Assembly (NCBI GenBank): GCA_035516795.1
Contig: DATIZX010000005.1
Coordinates: 1-57,123, forward strand
Length of the DNA stretch: 57,123 nucleotides
Direction of reading: 5' to 3'
Origin: DATJBF01 sp035516795
GTDB lineage: Bacteria; Verrucomicrobiota; Verrucomicrobiia; Palsa-1439
The notes under the pieces are model-generated. The model saw nothing but the letters and a program-made list of their open reading frames with translations. It did no database searches and had not been told where the DNA came from. Position numbers and translations under genes: made by a program. Below, piece after piece: positions 43,182 through 50,902 of the stretch (position 1 is the first letter of the stretch; each line of letters starts with the position of its first letter).

Positions 43182-43493
43182 ATGACCCTCGAGGAACTCA
43201 GACTTTTGCGGGTCGTACAGGGCGTTCTCGTGCGCAACTACGTTGACACGCAGAAACTCGATGTCCAGGTCATCGGGTCGTCGGTTTATATCGAGGGCGA
43301 ATTCCATGTCTTCGATTACCAGCCCGGCAAGAGGAAGGAAGACCGTCTCGAAGCCGACCTGGCCATAAAACGCAATCTCCTGCACATTGAGCAGCAGATC
43401 CGTGGACTCGGCGAAGTCACCTATCTCGAAATGAAACTGCGCAACTGGGAGCGCCGGGGCATGCAGTGGGTCGCCAAGCACGAGGTCAGTTGA
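43182..43493 (+). CDS. Small protein with a BON-like core
   Basis: The 103-residue protein has the pattern YVDTQKLDVQVIGSSVYIEGEFHV, a later HIEQQIRGLGEVTYLEMKL and no signal peptide. The strand-helix order resembles BON domains, which bind lipids or other hydrophobic ligands, but the match is weak. It lies between bioB (49 bp) and a small membrane protein gene (9 bp), probably in one transcript. Confidence 0.6.
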   Translation: MTLEELRLLRVVQGVLVRNYVDTQKLDVQVIGSSVYIEGEFHVFDYQPGKRKEDRLEADLAIKRNLLHIEQQIRGLGEVTYLEMKLRNWERRGMQWVAKHEVS

Positions 43494-43502
43494 TGGCGGG
43501 AG

Positions 43503-43841
43503 ATGAATGCTTCGAAAAAAAGCGATTGGACATCTTTGCCGCCGGATATACTGGCTTGGCTTACGATCCCAATGGTCGCGGTATTCACGATTCTGGTTGT
43601 TAATGCTGGACAAATTCTTCGCTGGCGACCGTTGGTCGGTATCTACCTGGTGGCGCTGGGATTCGCCGTCGTCGGAATCGTGCTTCTGGCCCTCGCAAAG
43701 CTGCCTTTGTACCGGCAGAGGCGCTTCTTCAGTTTTGGATCACGTTTTCTGGATTCCCCCCATAGAAGGTTGTATCGGTTGGCTTACGGTATGGTGGCGG
43801 CATCGATCGTTCTACTTCTGCTGCTTATATTGATCTCTTGA
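43503..43841 (+). CDS. Small membrane protein, 112 residues
   Basis: Three hydrophobic segments are visible (AWLTIPMVAVFTILVVNAG, LVGIYLVALGFAVVGIVLLAL, MVAASIVLLLLLILIS at the C-terminus), linked by basic loops (RQRRFFSFGSRFLDSPHRRLYR). No family is recognised. It follows the BON-like gene by 9 bp with GGCGGGAG before the ATG. Its last 30 bp overlap the 3' end of the convergent LolA-like gene. Confidence 0.65.
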   Translation: MNASKKSDWTSLPPDILAWLTIPMVAVFTILVVNAGQILRWRPLVGIYLVALGFAVVGIVLLALAKLPLYRQRRFFSFGSRFLDSPHRRLYRLAYGMVAASIVLLLLLILIS

Positions 43842-44555
43842 AAACTCTTCTGCCGGTAACGTTGTGTCATAGTTGCCCTCGTAAATCTCCAAGCGCGATT
43901 TCTCCTCGCTCGGCAGCGCCTGGCCCGGTAGCAACTCCGCTTCTTCCAATCCGCGGGGAATCCAGAAATCACCGATTTTCTTGAAACTGGTGACCGCGAA
44001 ACGGCGCAAGAGAGTCCCCTTCGCGTCGAATGCCTCGGCTTTCAACAGGGCAAAAAACTCTTTATCGATCCACATTTTTACGCGAGCATATGGTTCACCA
44101 TCCGCCGTGCTCTCGATCGCGTAGCAATCTCGTCCCCGTACCCGTTCTTCACCGAGAAATTGGGCGGTAGGCCAGTGCAAGAATGGCAGGCCGAGATCGT
44201 AATAAGTGAAATCTGATCCCAAGAATTTCTTCGTGCGCTCGGTGCCAGTAAGCTGCCCCTGACCACGGACGTAAAAAGTTGGGGCGCCATGAACCGGTTG
44301 CACGATCAGTGCCGCGGTTTGGCCGGCGCGATAGATAGTGCGAGTTTCGTCTGCAGTATTCTTCATCAGGATGTCTACCGGGACGGCGTCCGCATGTCCC
44401 ACAAACAGCCGCGCCTTCAGCGAAAAATCCCTGGAGGGCCGGTTCGCCAGCACACGGGCGAGGATCGCCCGCGCGTCCTGATTCGTGGTTACAACATCGG
44501 CGCGGGCGCGGAAGGCGAACAGGCTCACCAAGGCGATAACTGAAAGCATCTTCAT
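43812..44555 (-). CDS. LolA-like outer-membrane lipoprotein-sorting protein
   Basis: The 247-residue protein has a signal peptide (MLSVIALVSLFAFRARA) and a LolA/LolB-like half-barrel pattern: ILMKNTADETRTIY, AALIVQPVHGAPTFYVRG, GRDCYAIESTA, ARVKMWIDKEFFALLKAEAFDAKGTLLRRFAV, GDFWIPRGLEEA. Such proteins bind lipids or lipoproteins in the periplasm; it belongs to the broader 'outer membrane lipoprotein-sorting' family rather than classical LolA. The ATG at 44555 follows AGGTGG. It is divergent from lexA. Confidence 0.75.
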   Translation of the reverse strand: MKMLSVIALVSLFAFRARADVVTTNQDARAILARVLANRPSRDFSLKARLFVGHADAVPVDILMKNTADETRTIYRAGQTAALIVQPVHGAPTFYVRGQGQLTGTERTKKFLGSDFTYYDLGLPFLHWPTAQFLGEERVRGRDCYAIESTADGEPYARVKMWIDKEFFALLKAEAFDAKGTLLRRFAVTSFKKIGDFWIPRGLEEAELLPGQALPSEEKSRLEIYEGNYDTTLPAEEFSRDQYKQQK

Positions 44556-44636
44556 GTTGAACCACCTGTAACGCAAAAGGGCGGTGGCAGCAAGCGTGGG
44601 TTCCCGCTGTTCGTCGCAAGAAGATTCACGATGGTC

Positions 44637-44663
44637 TTGACTTGGCGGGTGTTTTATTATACT
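44637..44663 (+). promoter_or_regulatory. lexA promoter candidate
   Basis: TTGACT (44637-44642), 15 bp and TATACT (44658-44663) resemble a sigma-70 promoter with a short spacer. Transcription would begin at or next to the lexA ATG at 44670, giving a leaderless mRNA; no Shine-Dalgarno is present upstream. The -10 element overlaps the operator palindrome. Confidence 0.45.
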
Positions 44664-44680
44664 GGTCAAATGACCAGTAT
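44659..44680. promoter_or_regulatory. LexA operator-like palindrome (SOS box candidate)
   Basis: ATACTGGTCA and TGACCAGTAT form a perfect 10-bp inverted repeat with spacer AA. It covers the -10 element and the lexA start codon, the expected place for autoregulation. The core differs from the TGTTC-N4-GAAC class that I recall for other Verrucomicrobia, and from the E. coli CTG-N10-CAG spacing. Part of the sequence is constrained because it encodes MTSM. Confidence 0.65.
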
Positions 44681-45299
44681 GAATGCTTTGACCAAACGAC
44701 AGCAGCAGGTTCTCGACTTCATTCAACGCCACCAGCAAGCCAAGGGACATTCGCCCAGCCTTCGTGAGATTGCGGCCCACTTTGGTTTTAACAGCATGAA
44801 CGCCGCACTCGATCATGTGGGCGCGTTGCGGCGCAAGGGGTTCCTGATTCATGAAGCCGGCTGTGCCCGGGCACATCGGGTGGTCTCGCCGCTGGACGAA
44901 TTTCGCAGCCGCGTGGTGGACATTCCGGTGTTGGGCTCGATTCCAGCGGGTTTTACCGAGGATCTCCGGCAAGAGGCGAAAGGCTGCATCTCCGTAGACG
45001 TGGAGACGCTCGGCATCAAACCCACCGCGCGGACCTTTGCCTTGCAGGTGCGCGGCGATTCGATGATTGGCAAACACATCGTCGAGGGTGATTTCGTCAT
45101 TTGCGAACACGGTCTGACGCCGCACACCGGCGACGTGGTCGCAGCGCTGATCGACAACGAAAGCACGCTCAAAACCTTCGTGATGGACCGCGGCAAACCC
45201 TGGCTGCGCGCCGAAAATCCACGTTACCCGAAGCTGATCCCGGCAACCGAGTTGGTCATTCAAGGTGTCATGGTGGGGTTAATCAGAAAGCGTAAATAA
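44670..45299 (+). CDS. lexA: LexA repressor, SOS regulator
   Basis: The 209-residue protein has the N-terminal LexA winged helix (LTKRQQQVLDFIQRH, HSPSLREIAAHFGFNSMNAALDHVGALRRKG). A C-terminal self-cleaving S24 protease domain follows, with cleavage site Ala93-Gly94 in IPAGFTEDL, nucleophile Ser131 in RGDSMIG and Lys168 in STLKTF. RecA filaments would trigger its cleavage after DNA damage. It lies directly upstream of the polymerase fusion gene, separated only by a hairpin, so both are probably one SOS unit. Confidence 0.93.
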   Translation: MTSMNALTKRQQQVLDFIQRHQQAKGHSPSLREIAAHFGFNSMNAALDHVGALRRKGFLIHEAGCARAHRVVSPLDEFRSRVVDIPVLGSIPAGFTEDLRQEAKGCISVDVETLGIKPTARTFALQVRGDSMIGKHIVEGDFVICEHGLTPHTGDVVAALIDNESTLKTFVMDRGKPWLRAENPRYPKLIPATELVIQGVMVGLIRKRK

Positions 45300-45343
45300 C
45301 CACAGAGACACAGAGGTCGCAGAGACTCTGTGTCTCTGTGGTT
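45298..45343 (+). repeat. Perfect 18-bp inverted repeat between lexA and the polymerase fusion
   Basis: AACCACAGAGACACAGAG (45298-45315) and CTCTGTGTCTCTGTGGTT (45326-45343) pair perfectly around a 10-base loop. The repeat starts within the lexA stop codon and ends 7 bases before the next ATG. There is no T-run, so it is not a classical terminator. It would fold the region in front of the next start codon, where no Shine-Dalgarno is visible. CACAGAGACACAGAG words also occur as intergenic repeats in other bacteria. Confidence 0.75.
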
Positions 45344-45350
45344 CAATGCA

Positions 45351-48300
45351 ATGGTGTTTTCTCGTTCCATCGTTCACCTCGATGCCGACGCGTTCTTCGC
45401 ATCGGTTGAACAAGCGGCTGATCCGCGTTTGCGGGGCAAGGCCATCGCGGTGGGCGGGGAAAAACGCGGCATCATCGCCAGCGCGTCGTACGAGGCGCGA
45501 CGCATGGGCGTGTACACGCCCATGCCGACCGTGCGGGCGCGCAAACTCTGTCCGAAGTTAATCGTTGTGCCGGGAGACTTTGAAAAGTACGAACGTTTCT
45601 CGCGCTGGATGTTTTCGTATGCGCAAGACTTCACACCCGATGTTGAGGTCGGCTCAATCGACGAAGGCTATTTCGATGTCACGGGAGCACGACAATCGCC
45701 GGTCGAAATTGCCGAAACAATCCGCGGCGCAATTCGGCAATCGCTGAAAATTTCCGTCAGCGAAGGCATCGGCCCGAACAAACTGATTAGCCAGATCGCC
45801 TCGAAACTTCGCAAGCCCGCGTCGTTCATTCGCGTGCCGCCAGGCGAAGAAATCCCGTTTCTGCATCCGCTGGAAAACCGTTGGCTGCCGGGTGTCGGAC
45901 CAAAAACTGCCGGGCGATTGAATGCAGCCGGCTTGGCGCAGATTGGCCAGATTGCGCAGACTCCGTTGGAATTGCTCTCGCTGTTGCTGGGCGGCGCGGC
46001 GCGCGAGACAAAACAATTTGCCAACGGCATTGATAATCGCCCGGTGCGTAGCGCGCCGGAACCCGCCAAATCCTATAGCCAACAGGAAACGTTTGGAGCG
46101 GACACAATTGATGAAGATTTCGTCGAGGCAACACTGCGGCGGATGACGGATGAGTTGCTGAGTAAAATTCGCGTGGATGGCAAAGCGGTTCGCACCCTAA
46201 CGGTCAAAGTCCGCTACAACGACATGGCAGAAGATCGGTGTGGCGAAAGCTTGCGCGAGCCGACGGATTTGGAAAGTGATGTGTATGGACGGCTGCGTCC
46301 TCTGTTGCGACAGGCCTGGAAGCGTCGGGTCAGTCTGCGATTGGTTTCGCTGAAATTTTCCCACGTCTACGATGGCTTTTTCCGTGCCGAATTACCGCTC
46401 GAACCGTCCTCACAACAACACGAAGCGCGACGGCAATTGGCGCGCGCGGTCGATGAGTTGCGCAAAACACGTGGCCGATATGTCGTCATGCGCGGACACG
46501 ACCTCGCGCTGCGTGCAAAAACATCTGAATCCACAAATTCGAAATCCGAAACAAATCAGACTTTCGGAATTTCCAATTTGCCGCATTGTTTCGGGTTTCG
46601 GATTTCGAAATTCGAATTTATCCCGTTGCACGTCCACAGCTACTACTCGTTTTTGGACTCGACGCTTTCTGTGGAAGCTGTCGTAAAACTCGCGGCGCAC
46701 CATCAACTGCCGGCCATCGCCTTGACCGATACCGGCAACCTGCACGGTGCGGTCGAATTTGTTCAGACGGCAAAGGCGCACGGGATTAAGCCGATTATCG
46801 GCGCGGAATTGGACGGCAAACTTTACTTTGTTGAGAATGCGACCGGCTACAAAAACCTCTGCCGACTTCTCAGTAAAAAGGGATCGGACACAACCGGTCT
46901 GATCGTCGAGAATGCCGCAGACTGGCCGGCGGTTCATTACGCCACGCCAGTGGATCGGCTCAAGTACGACATCGTGCAGAGCATCCGCACGTTGACGCTG
47001 TTGCGCCAGGAGCACCCTGAAAAAAGATTGGGCGGAGAATTTCATTTTGCGGCGGAGACATCACTCCCGCGAATGAAGAGGGCGGCGGAAATCACCGAGC
47101 GGTGCAACTTCGAGTTCGAACTGGGCAAGTTACAATTCCCGGCGTTCAGACCGCCGGACGGTTCGACGCCCGCGCGATTTCTGCACCAACGAGTGATGGA
47201 AGGATTTTACCGGCGTTATCCGACGCGGTATCGCGAACTGGAACCGCAGATCGAAACCGAACTCGCCATCATTCACGAAGTTGGCTACGAAGAATATTTT
47301 CTGTTCGTTTGGGACATTTTGCAGGAATGCCAGCGGCGCGGCATCGAATGGCTGACGCGGGGAAGCGCGGCCGATTCGCTGGTGTGTTACTGCCTTGGTA
47401 TCAGCGATGTTTGTCCCGTCCGTTTCAAGCTGTATTTCCGCCGCTTTCTTAACAAGGAACGGATGAAGTTGAACAAATTGCCCGACATCGACGTGGATTT
47501 TCCGCACGACCGAAAGGATGATGTCATCGACTTGATTTTTGAGAAGTACGGAACGGAGCAGGCAGCAGTGGTCGGCGGATTTTCGACGTACCAAGGGCGC
47601 AGTGCGTTGGCCGACGTGTGCAAGGTGCTCGGTGTGTCTGAGTATCAGGTGCGGCGGTTCACGGAGAAAATTCCGCATGGGCACGCGAGTGATTTGGAGC
47701 AAACGATCGCGACCATGCCGGAATGCCGTGACCTGCCGGTTGATGAACCGCCTTATTCTGTGGCGCTGAAAGTGGCCGGGTTTCTCGACGGTTTTCCGCG
47801 ATATCCGAAAATGCATCCCTGCGGCATCGTGTTGTCGCGCGAACCGATGACCGATCTCACACCGTGTTTCCGGTCGGAGAAAGGTTATCCCACCACGCAC
47901 TTCGATATGGATTCGGTCGAGGTGATTGGGTTGGTGAAAATCGATATTCTTGCTCAAGGCGGGCTGGCCGCCATGCGTGATGTGCACGAAACACTTGTCA
48001 GGCGCGGAATCGATATCACCACCCGGTTGCCGCGGCAGGATCAAGAGATGGACGACCCTGCTGTGTGGGAAATGATCGCCAGCGGTGGCGCCCGTGCGGT
48101 GCATCATATTGAAAGTCCGGCCATGATTTCGTTGTGCCGCATGTGCAACGTGCGTGAGATCGATGGATTGATTGCGATTGTGAGCGTAATTCGTCCCGGT
48201 GCGGCCAATGGGGTGAAGAAAACCACGTTCGCGCGTCGTTATCAGAAATTTGAACCGATAACGTATCCGCATGCGTCACTCGAGAGATGTTTGCAGAGCA

Positions 48301-49448
48301 CGTTCGGCATGGTCGTGTACGAGGAGCATATCCTGCAAATCTGTGAAGCTTTTGCGGGATTGTCCCCCGGCCGTGCCGACGTGTTGCGACGTGCGCTGGC
48401 AAAGGAAAACGCGGAGACGATCCAGATCATCGGGGAAGAGTTCGCGCGCTGTGCCCGGGCGCGCGGACGCAGCGAACAGGAAATTGCGGATGTGTGGGAC
48501 ACGCTCTGTGGTTTTCACGGCTACGCGTTTTGCAAAGCACACAGCACGGTGTACGGCATCGAGGCCTATCAATCGGCGTGGCTCAAACATTATTATCCCG
48601 TTGAATTCATGGCCGCCGTGTTGTCCAACGGTAAGGGATTTTACCGGTCCATCGTGTACGTCTTGGAATGTCATCGACTCGGCATCCCGTTGCTGCCGCC
48701 GACAGTCAACGAACCGGGCCCGATGTTTGCCGTCATGGCGGACCAACGCATTCGCGTTCCCCTCACCCGCACGAAAGGCGTGACGGAACGCGTCCAGAAA
48801 CGAATCCTTGCGGAGCGCGAACGCGGCGCATTTATGTCAATCACAGATTTCCATCGCCGCGTCCAACCATCGCGCGAGGAAATGGAACTGTTGCAGCGCG
48901 TCGGAGCGTTTGATGAATTTGGCCGCAGCCGGACCGAACAATTTTGGGAGATATTACAGCTAAGCGAAAATGCAGGCCGGCTCTGCGAGTCGGCGCCGCT
49001 GTTCGCTGCTTCACAGAAGGGGCCTACAGTGAGACCAAAAATTCCCCTATCCGCGCCCAGCCGACGCGAACGATTGCAGGCTGAGTCCGAGCTTCTGGAT
49101 TTTCCCGTGAGCAGCCATCCGTTGGAATTGTACAACGAGATCGCGTGGGACACGTACTGTCCGGTAGCTGAATTGGGAAATCACGTCGGCGAAACGGTCA
49201 CTTGTTGCGGATTAATTATTGAAGATCGCGTTCACGAACAGGTGACCGGCGAGCCGATGAAATTTATTACACTGGCCGACTGGACAGGGATGATCGAGAC
49301 GGAGTTGTTCGCCAAGACTTATCGCAGCTACGGATTGGCGACGGTGCGTTATCCCGTGCTGGAAATCACGGCAACGGTCATGCCCTACGAAAACGGTCGG
49401 GGCTATTCCTTGCGCGTTCATCGGGCTGGCAAACCACGTCATCAATAG
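45351..49448 (+). CDS. DinB-type Y-family polymerase fused to DnaE2-type error-prone polymerase
   Basis: One uninterrupted frame of 1365 residues. Residues 1 to about 390 are a complete DinB/Pol IV: Asp11 in HLDADAFFASVE, steric-gate Phe16, Asp104-Glu105 in GSIDEGYFDV, thumb and little-finger regions. Residues 395-423 are a linker encoded by a repeat element. From about 423 a DnaE2-like C-family polymerase follows: PHP start (IPLHVHSYYSFLDS), catalytic Asp712/Asp714 (LPDIDVDF) and Asp865 (LVKIDIL), then a C-terminal OB-type domain. The PHP domain is shortened in the middle. Residues 1207-1227 come from a palindromic repeat. No clear QLxLF clamp motif is seen (closest AELPLEP). Normally these activities are separate proteins or an imuB-dnaE2 cassette. 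It is likely SOS-induced with lexA. Confidence 0.92.
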   Translation: MVFSRSIVHLDADAFFASVEQAADPRLRGKAIAVGGEKRGIIASASYEARRMGVYTPMPTVRARKLCPKLIVVPGDFEKYERFSRWMFSYAQDFTPDVEVGSIDEGYFDVTGARQSPVEIAETIRGAIRQSLKISVSEGIGPNKLISQIASKLRKPASFIRVPPGEEIPFLHPLENRWLPGVGPKTAGRLNAAGLAQIGQIAQTPLELLSLLLGGAARETKQFANGIDNRPVRSAPEPAKSYSQQETFGADTIDEDFVEATLRRMTDELLSKIRVDGKAVRTLTVKVRYNDMAEDRCGESLREPTDLESDVYGRLRPLLRQAWKRRVSLRLVSLKFSHVYDGFFRAELPLEPSSQQHEARRQLARAVDELRKTRGRYVVMRGHDLALRAKTSESTNSKSETNQTFGISNLPHCFGFRISKFEFIPLHVHSYYSFLDSTLSVEAVVKLAAHHQLPAIALTDTGNLHGAVEFVQTAKAHGIKPIIGAELDGKLYFVENATGYKNLCRLLSKKGSDTTGLIVENAADWPAVHYATPVDRLKYDIVQSIRTLTLLRQEHPEKRLGGEFHFAAETSLPRMKRAAEITERCNFEFELGKLQFPAFRPPDGSTPARFLHQRVMEGFYRRYPTRYRELEPQIETELAIIHEVGYEEYFLFVWDILQECQRRGIEWLTRGSAADSLVCYCLGISDVCPVRFKLYFRRFLNKERMKLNKLPDIDVDFPHDRKDDVIDLIFEKYGTEQAAVVGGFSTYQGRSALADVCKVLGVSEYQVRRFTEKIPHGHASDLEQTIATMPECRDLPVDEPPYSVALKVAGFLDGFPRYPKMHPCGIVLSREPMTDLTPCFRSEKGYPTTHFDMDSVEVIGLVKIDILAQGGLAAMRDVHETLVRRGIDITTRLPRQDQEMDDPAVWEMIASGGARAVHHIESPAMISLCRMCNVREIDGLIAIVSVIRPGAANGVKKTTFARRYQKFEPITYPHASLERCLQSTFGMVVYEEHILQICEAFAGLSPGRADVLRRALAKENAETIQIIGEEFARCARARGRSEQEIADVWDTLCGFHGYAFCKAHSTVYGIEAYQSAWLKHYYPVEFMAAVLSNGKGFYRSIVYVLECHRLGIPLLPPTVNEPGPMFAVMADQRIRVPLTRTKGVTERVQKRILAERERGAFMSITDFHRRVQPSREEMELLQRVGAFDEFGRSRTEQFWEILQLSENAGRLCESAPLFAASQKGPTVRPKIPLSAPSRRERLQAESELLDFPVSSHPLELYNEIAWDTYCPVAELGNHVGETVTCCGLIIEDRVHEQVTGEPMKFITLADWTGMIETELFAKTYRSYGLATVRYPVLEITATVMPYENGRGYSLRVHRAGKPRHQ
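46534..46620. repeat. AATTCGAAA-type repeat element forming the linker of the fusion gene
   Basis: CAAATTCGAAATCCGAAACA on the left and TTGTTTCGGGTTTCGG followed by ATTTCGAAATTCGAATTT on the right are inverted arms, the same family as at 24410-24562. The frame passes through without a stop and encodes the segment between the DinB end (LALRAKTSES) and the DnaE start (FIPLHVHS). Confidence 0.75.
48971..49031. repeat. Translated copy of the double-hairpin TGTAGGCC repeat
   Basis: The segment starts TGCAGGCCGGCTCTGCGAGT and ends CAGAAGGGGCCTACAGTG. It follows the intergenic copy at 26550-26615 along its full length with a few changes and small gaps. It is in-frame and encodes roughly AGRLCESAPLFAASQKGPTV near the C-terminus of the polymerase fusion. 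Confidence 0.75.
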
Positions 49449-49481
49449 TTTCGATCCAGCAATTCTTCATGCCCGAAGCGC

Positions 49482-50273
49482 TCATTCACCGGAACCAAAG
49501 GTCAACTGGTAGGCTATGTAAGTTTGGAATTCGGTCGGCCCATCGATAGATCGACCTGCGGAAAAAAGCAGATGGTGAAGGCTGCTGAAATCGATGACGG
49601 TACCGAGATTAAATGCAGTGTCAGCTCGACCGCCAACTTCCGCAATCGTGGAATGGTAGAACTCCGTGCCAATCAGAATGTTCTTGCGAAATTGACGCTG
49701 CAATACGGCGCCCACGAATCCCCAATCCCGATTATCGGCACCCGGATTGACGTGATACCCACCGCCGCCGTAGATAGTCCACGCGCGGTCCTCTTCGCCC
49801 CAAGACTTCTGCAGCCAAACGGGCAGAAAAGCTTGCACGTGCCCAGCACCCAAACCCTCATTGGCCTTGCCAGTTGGAACCTCTAGCAGCGGGAAAATAC
49901 CCACCTGCGGGAGACGAGTTGTTTCCTGGACGAACCGATACTTTACGCCCAGTTCGGTGTCGCCGTAGCCGTAATGACGAGGGCCGTGCGCCGGCACGTC
50001 GTAGGCCAGTGGAGCAATCAGGTGGAGTTGCAGATTGGAAATCGCGCCGTAGTTCACCTCAAAATGCGGCGCCGTTCCTGACCAATCATCGGCGGTTTTG
50101 AGATGTTGAGAGGCGACGTAGAATTCCCAATGGCGATACGCAACCGGCTCCGGGTCGTCCGTTAAGAACGGCGGACCCGCCGACGCTCGGAAAACGAAGA
50201 ACGGCATTCCGAAGAAGAAGAAGCACAGCGAAGCGACAAGGAAACGTCTTCCGTTGCCTTCTCTGCTAAACAC
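49482..50273 (-). CDS. Outer-membrane beta-barrel 'transporter'-type protein
   Basis: The 263-residue protein has a signal peptide (LVASLCFFFFGMPFFVFRASA) and the opening GPPFLTDDPEPVAYRHWEFYVAS, typical of a family annotated as transporter/MetA-pathway-of-phenol-degradation-like. Alternating strands follow (NYGAISNLQLHLIAPLAY, GDTELGVKYRFVQE, AWTIYGGGGYHVNPG) and end in YIAYQLTF, with a terminal Phe close to the end as in barrels. Its substrate is unknown. It is the last gene of the minus-strand redox operon, 41 bp after the TlpA-like gene. Confidence 0.75.
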   Translation of the reverse strand: MFSREGNGRRFLVASLCFFFFGMPFFVFRASAGPPFLTDDPEPVAYRHWEFYVASQHLKTADDWSGTAPHFEVNYGAISNLQLHLIAPLAYDVPAHGPRHYGYGDTELGVKYRFVQETTRLPQVGIFPLLEVPTGKANEGLGAGHVQAFLPVWLQKSWGEEDRAWTIYGGGGYHVNPGADNRDWGFVGAVLQRQFRKNILIGTEFYHSTIAEVGGRADTAFNLGTVIDFSSLHHLLFSAGRSIDGPTEFQTYIAYQLTFGSGE

Positions 50274-50314
50274 TGTACTCCCTGTCGTGGACGGATCGCC
50301 GAGTTGTACGGATT

Positions 50315-50902
50315 TCAGCCTGCCACATTGCTGGCCTCCCGCAACGCCGATTGAATGGCCTGTTCAAACTCAGATTTGCCGCGGGCACCGATGAAAGTTT
50401 TCAAAATCCTGCCGTCAGGTCCGATGAGGAATGCCGTCGGGACAGCCTGAATCCCGCCGTAGGCGGTGGCGACCTGGCTGTTTCCGAGAACCACTGGATA
50501 ATTGATGCCAAATTGTTGTACGAACGGTTTGACGACCGCGGCGCCTTCTTCATCCAACGCGATTCCCAACATCGTGAACCCCTTGTCCGCATATTGCCTC
50601 TGCAATTGGATGAAATTGGGAATCTCTTTCCGGCACGGACCGCACCACGTCGCCCAAAAATCCAACACGACGACTTTGCCTTTGAAATGGGACAGGCGCA
50701 CCGTCTTGCCCGCTAGGTCGGGCAACGCAAAATCCGGCGCTTTTTTCCCGAACGAATTTGACCGGCGCTCTCCTGCCGTTCCGGGGCGCTGAGCGCACGA
50801 AACAGCAGCCAACAGCGCAATCACTATTGCCGACAGACAACGCGCCCGGTATTTTTGCGCGCTTCTGAAGGGCATAGGCACGGCCTTCAGCGCAGGACTC
50901 AT
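50315..50902 (-). CDS. TlpA-like thiol-disulfide oxidoreductase
   Basis: The 195-residue protein has a hydrophobic N-terminal segment ending VSCAQRPG (possible lipoprotein site, although the lipobox is imperfect). A thioredoxin/AhpC-TSA fold follows: KAPDFALPDLAGKTVRLSHF, VVLDFWATWCGPCRKEIPNF with the redox CGPC, and GIQAVPTAFLIGPDGRI with the cis-Pro. It probably reduces or transfers disulfides in the periplasm. Its start overlaps the rhodanese gene by 4 bp. Confidence 0.88.
   Translation of the reverse strand: MSPALKAVPMPFRSAQKYRARCLSAIVIALLAAVSCAQRPGTAGERRSNSFGKKAPDFALPDLAGKTVRLSHFKGKVVVLDFWATWCGPCRKEIPNFIQLQRQYADKGFTMLGIALDEEGAAVVKPFVQQFGINYPVVLGNSQVATAYGGIQAVPTAFLIGPDGRILKTFIGARGKSEFEQAIQSALREASNVAG

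Noticed and set aside
45351..46530. ImuB identity for the Y-family half
   Set aside because: ImuB proteins lack the catalytic acidic residues, whereas Asp11, Asp104 and Glu105 are all present here.
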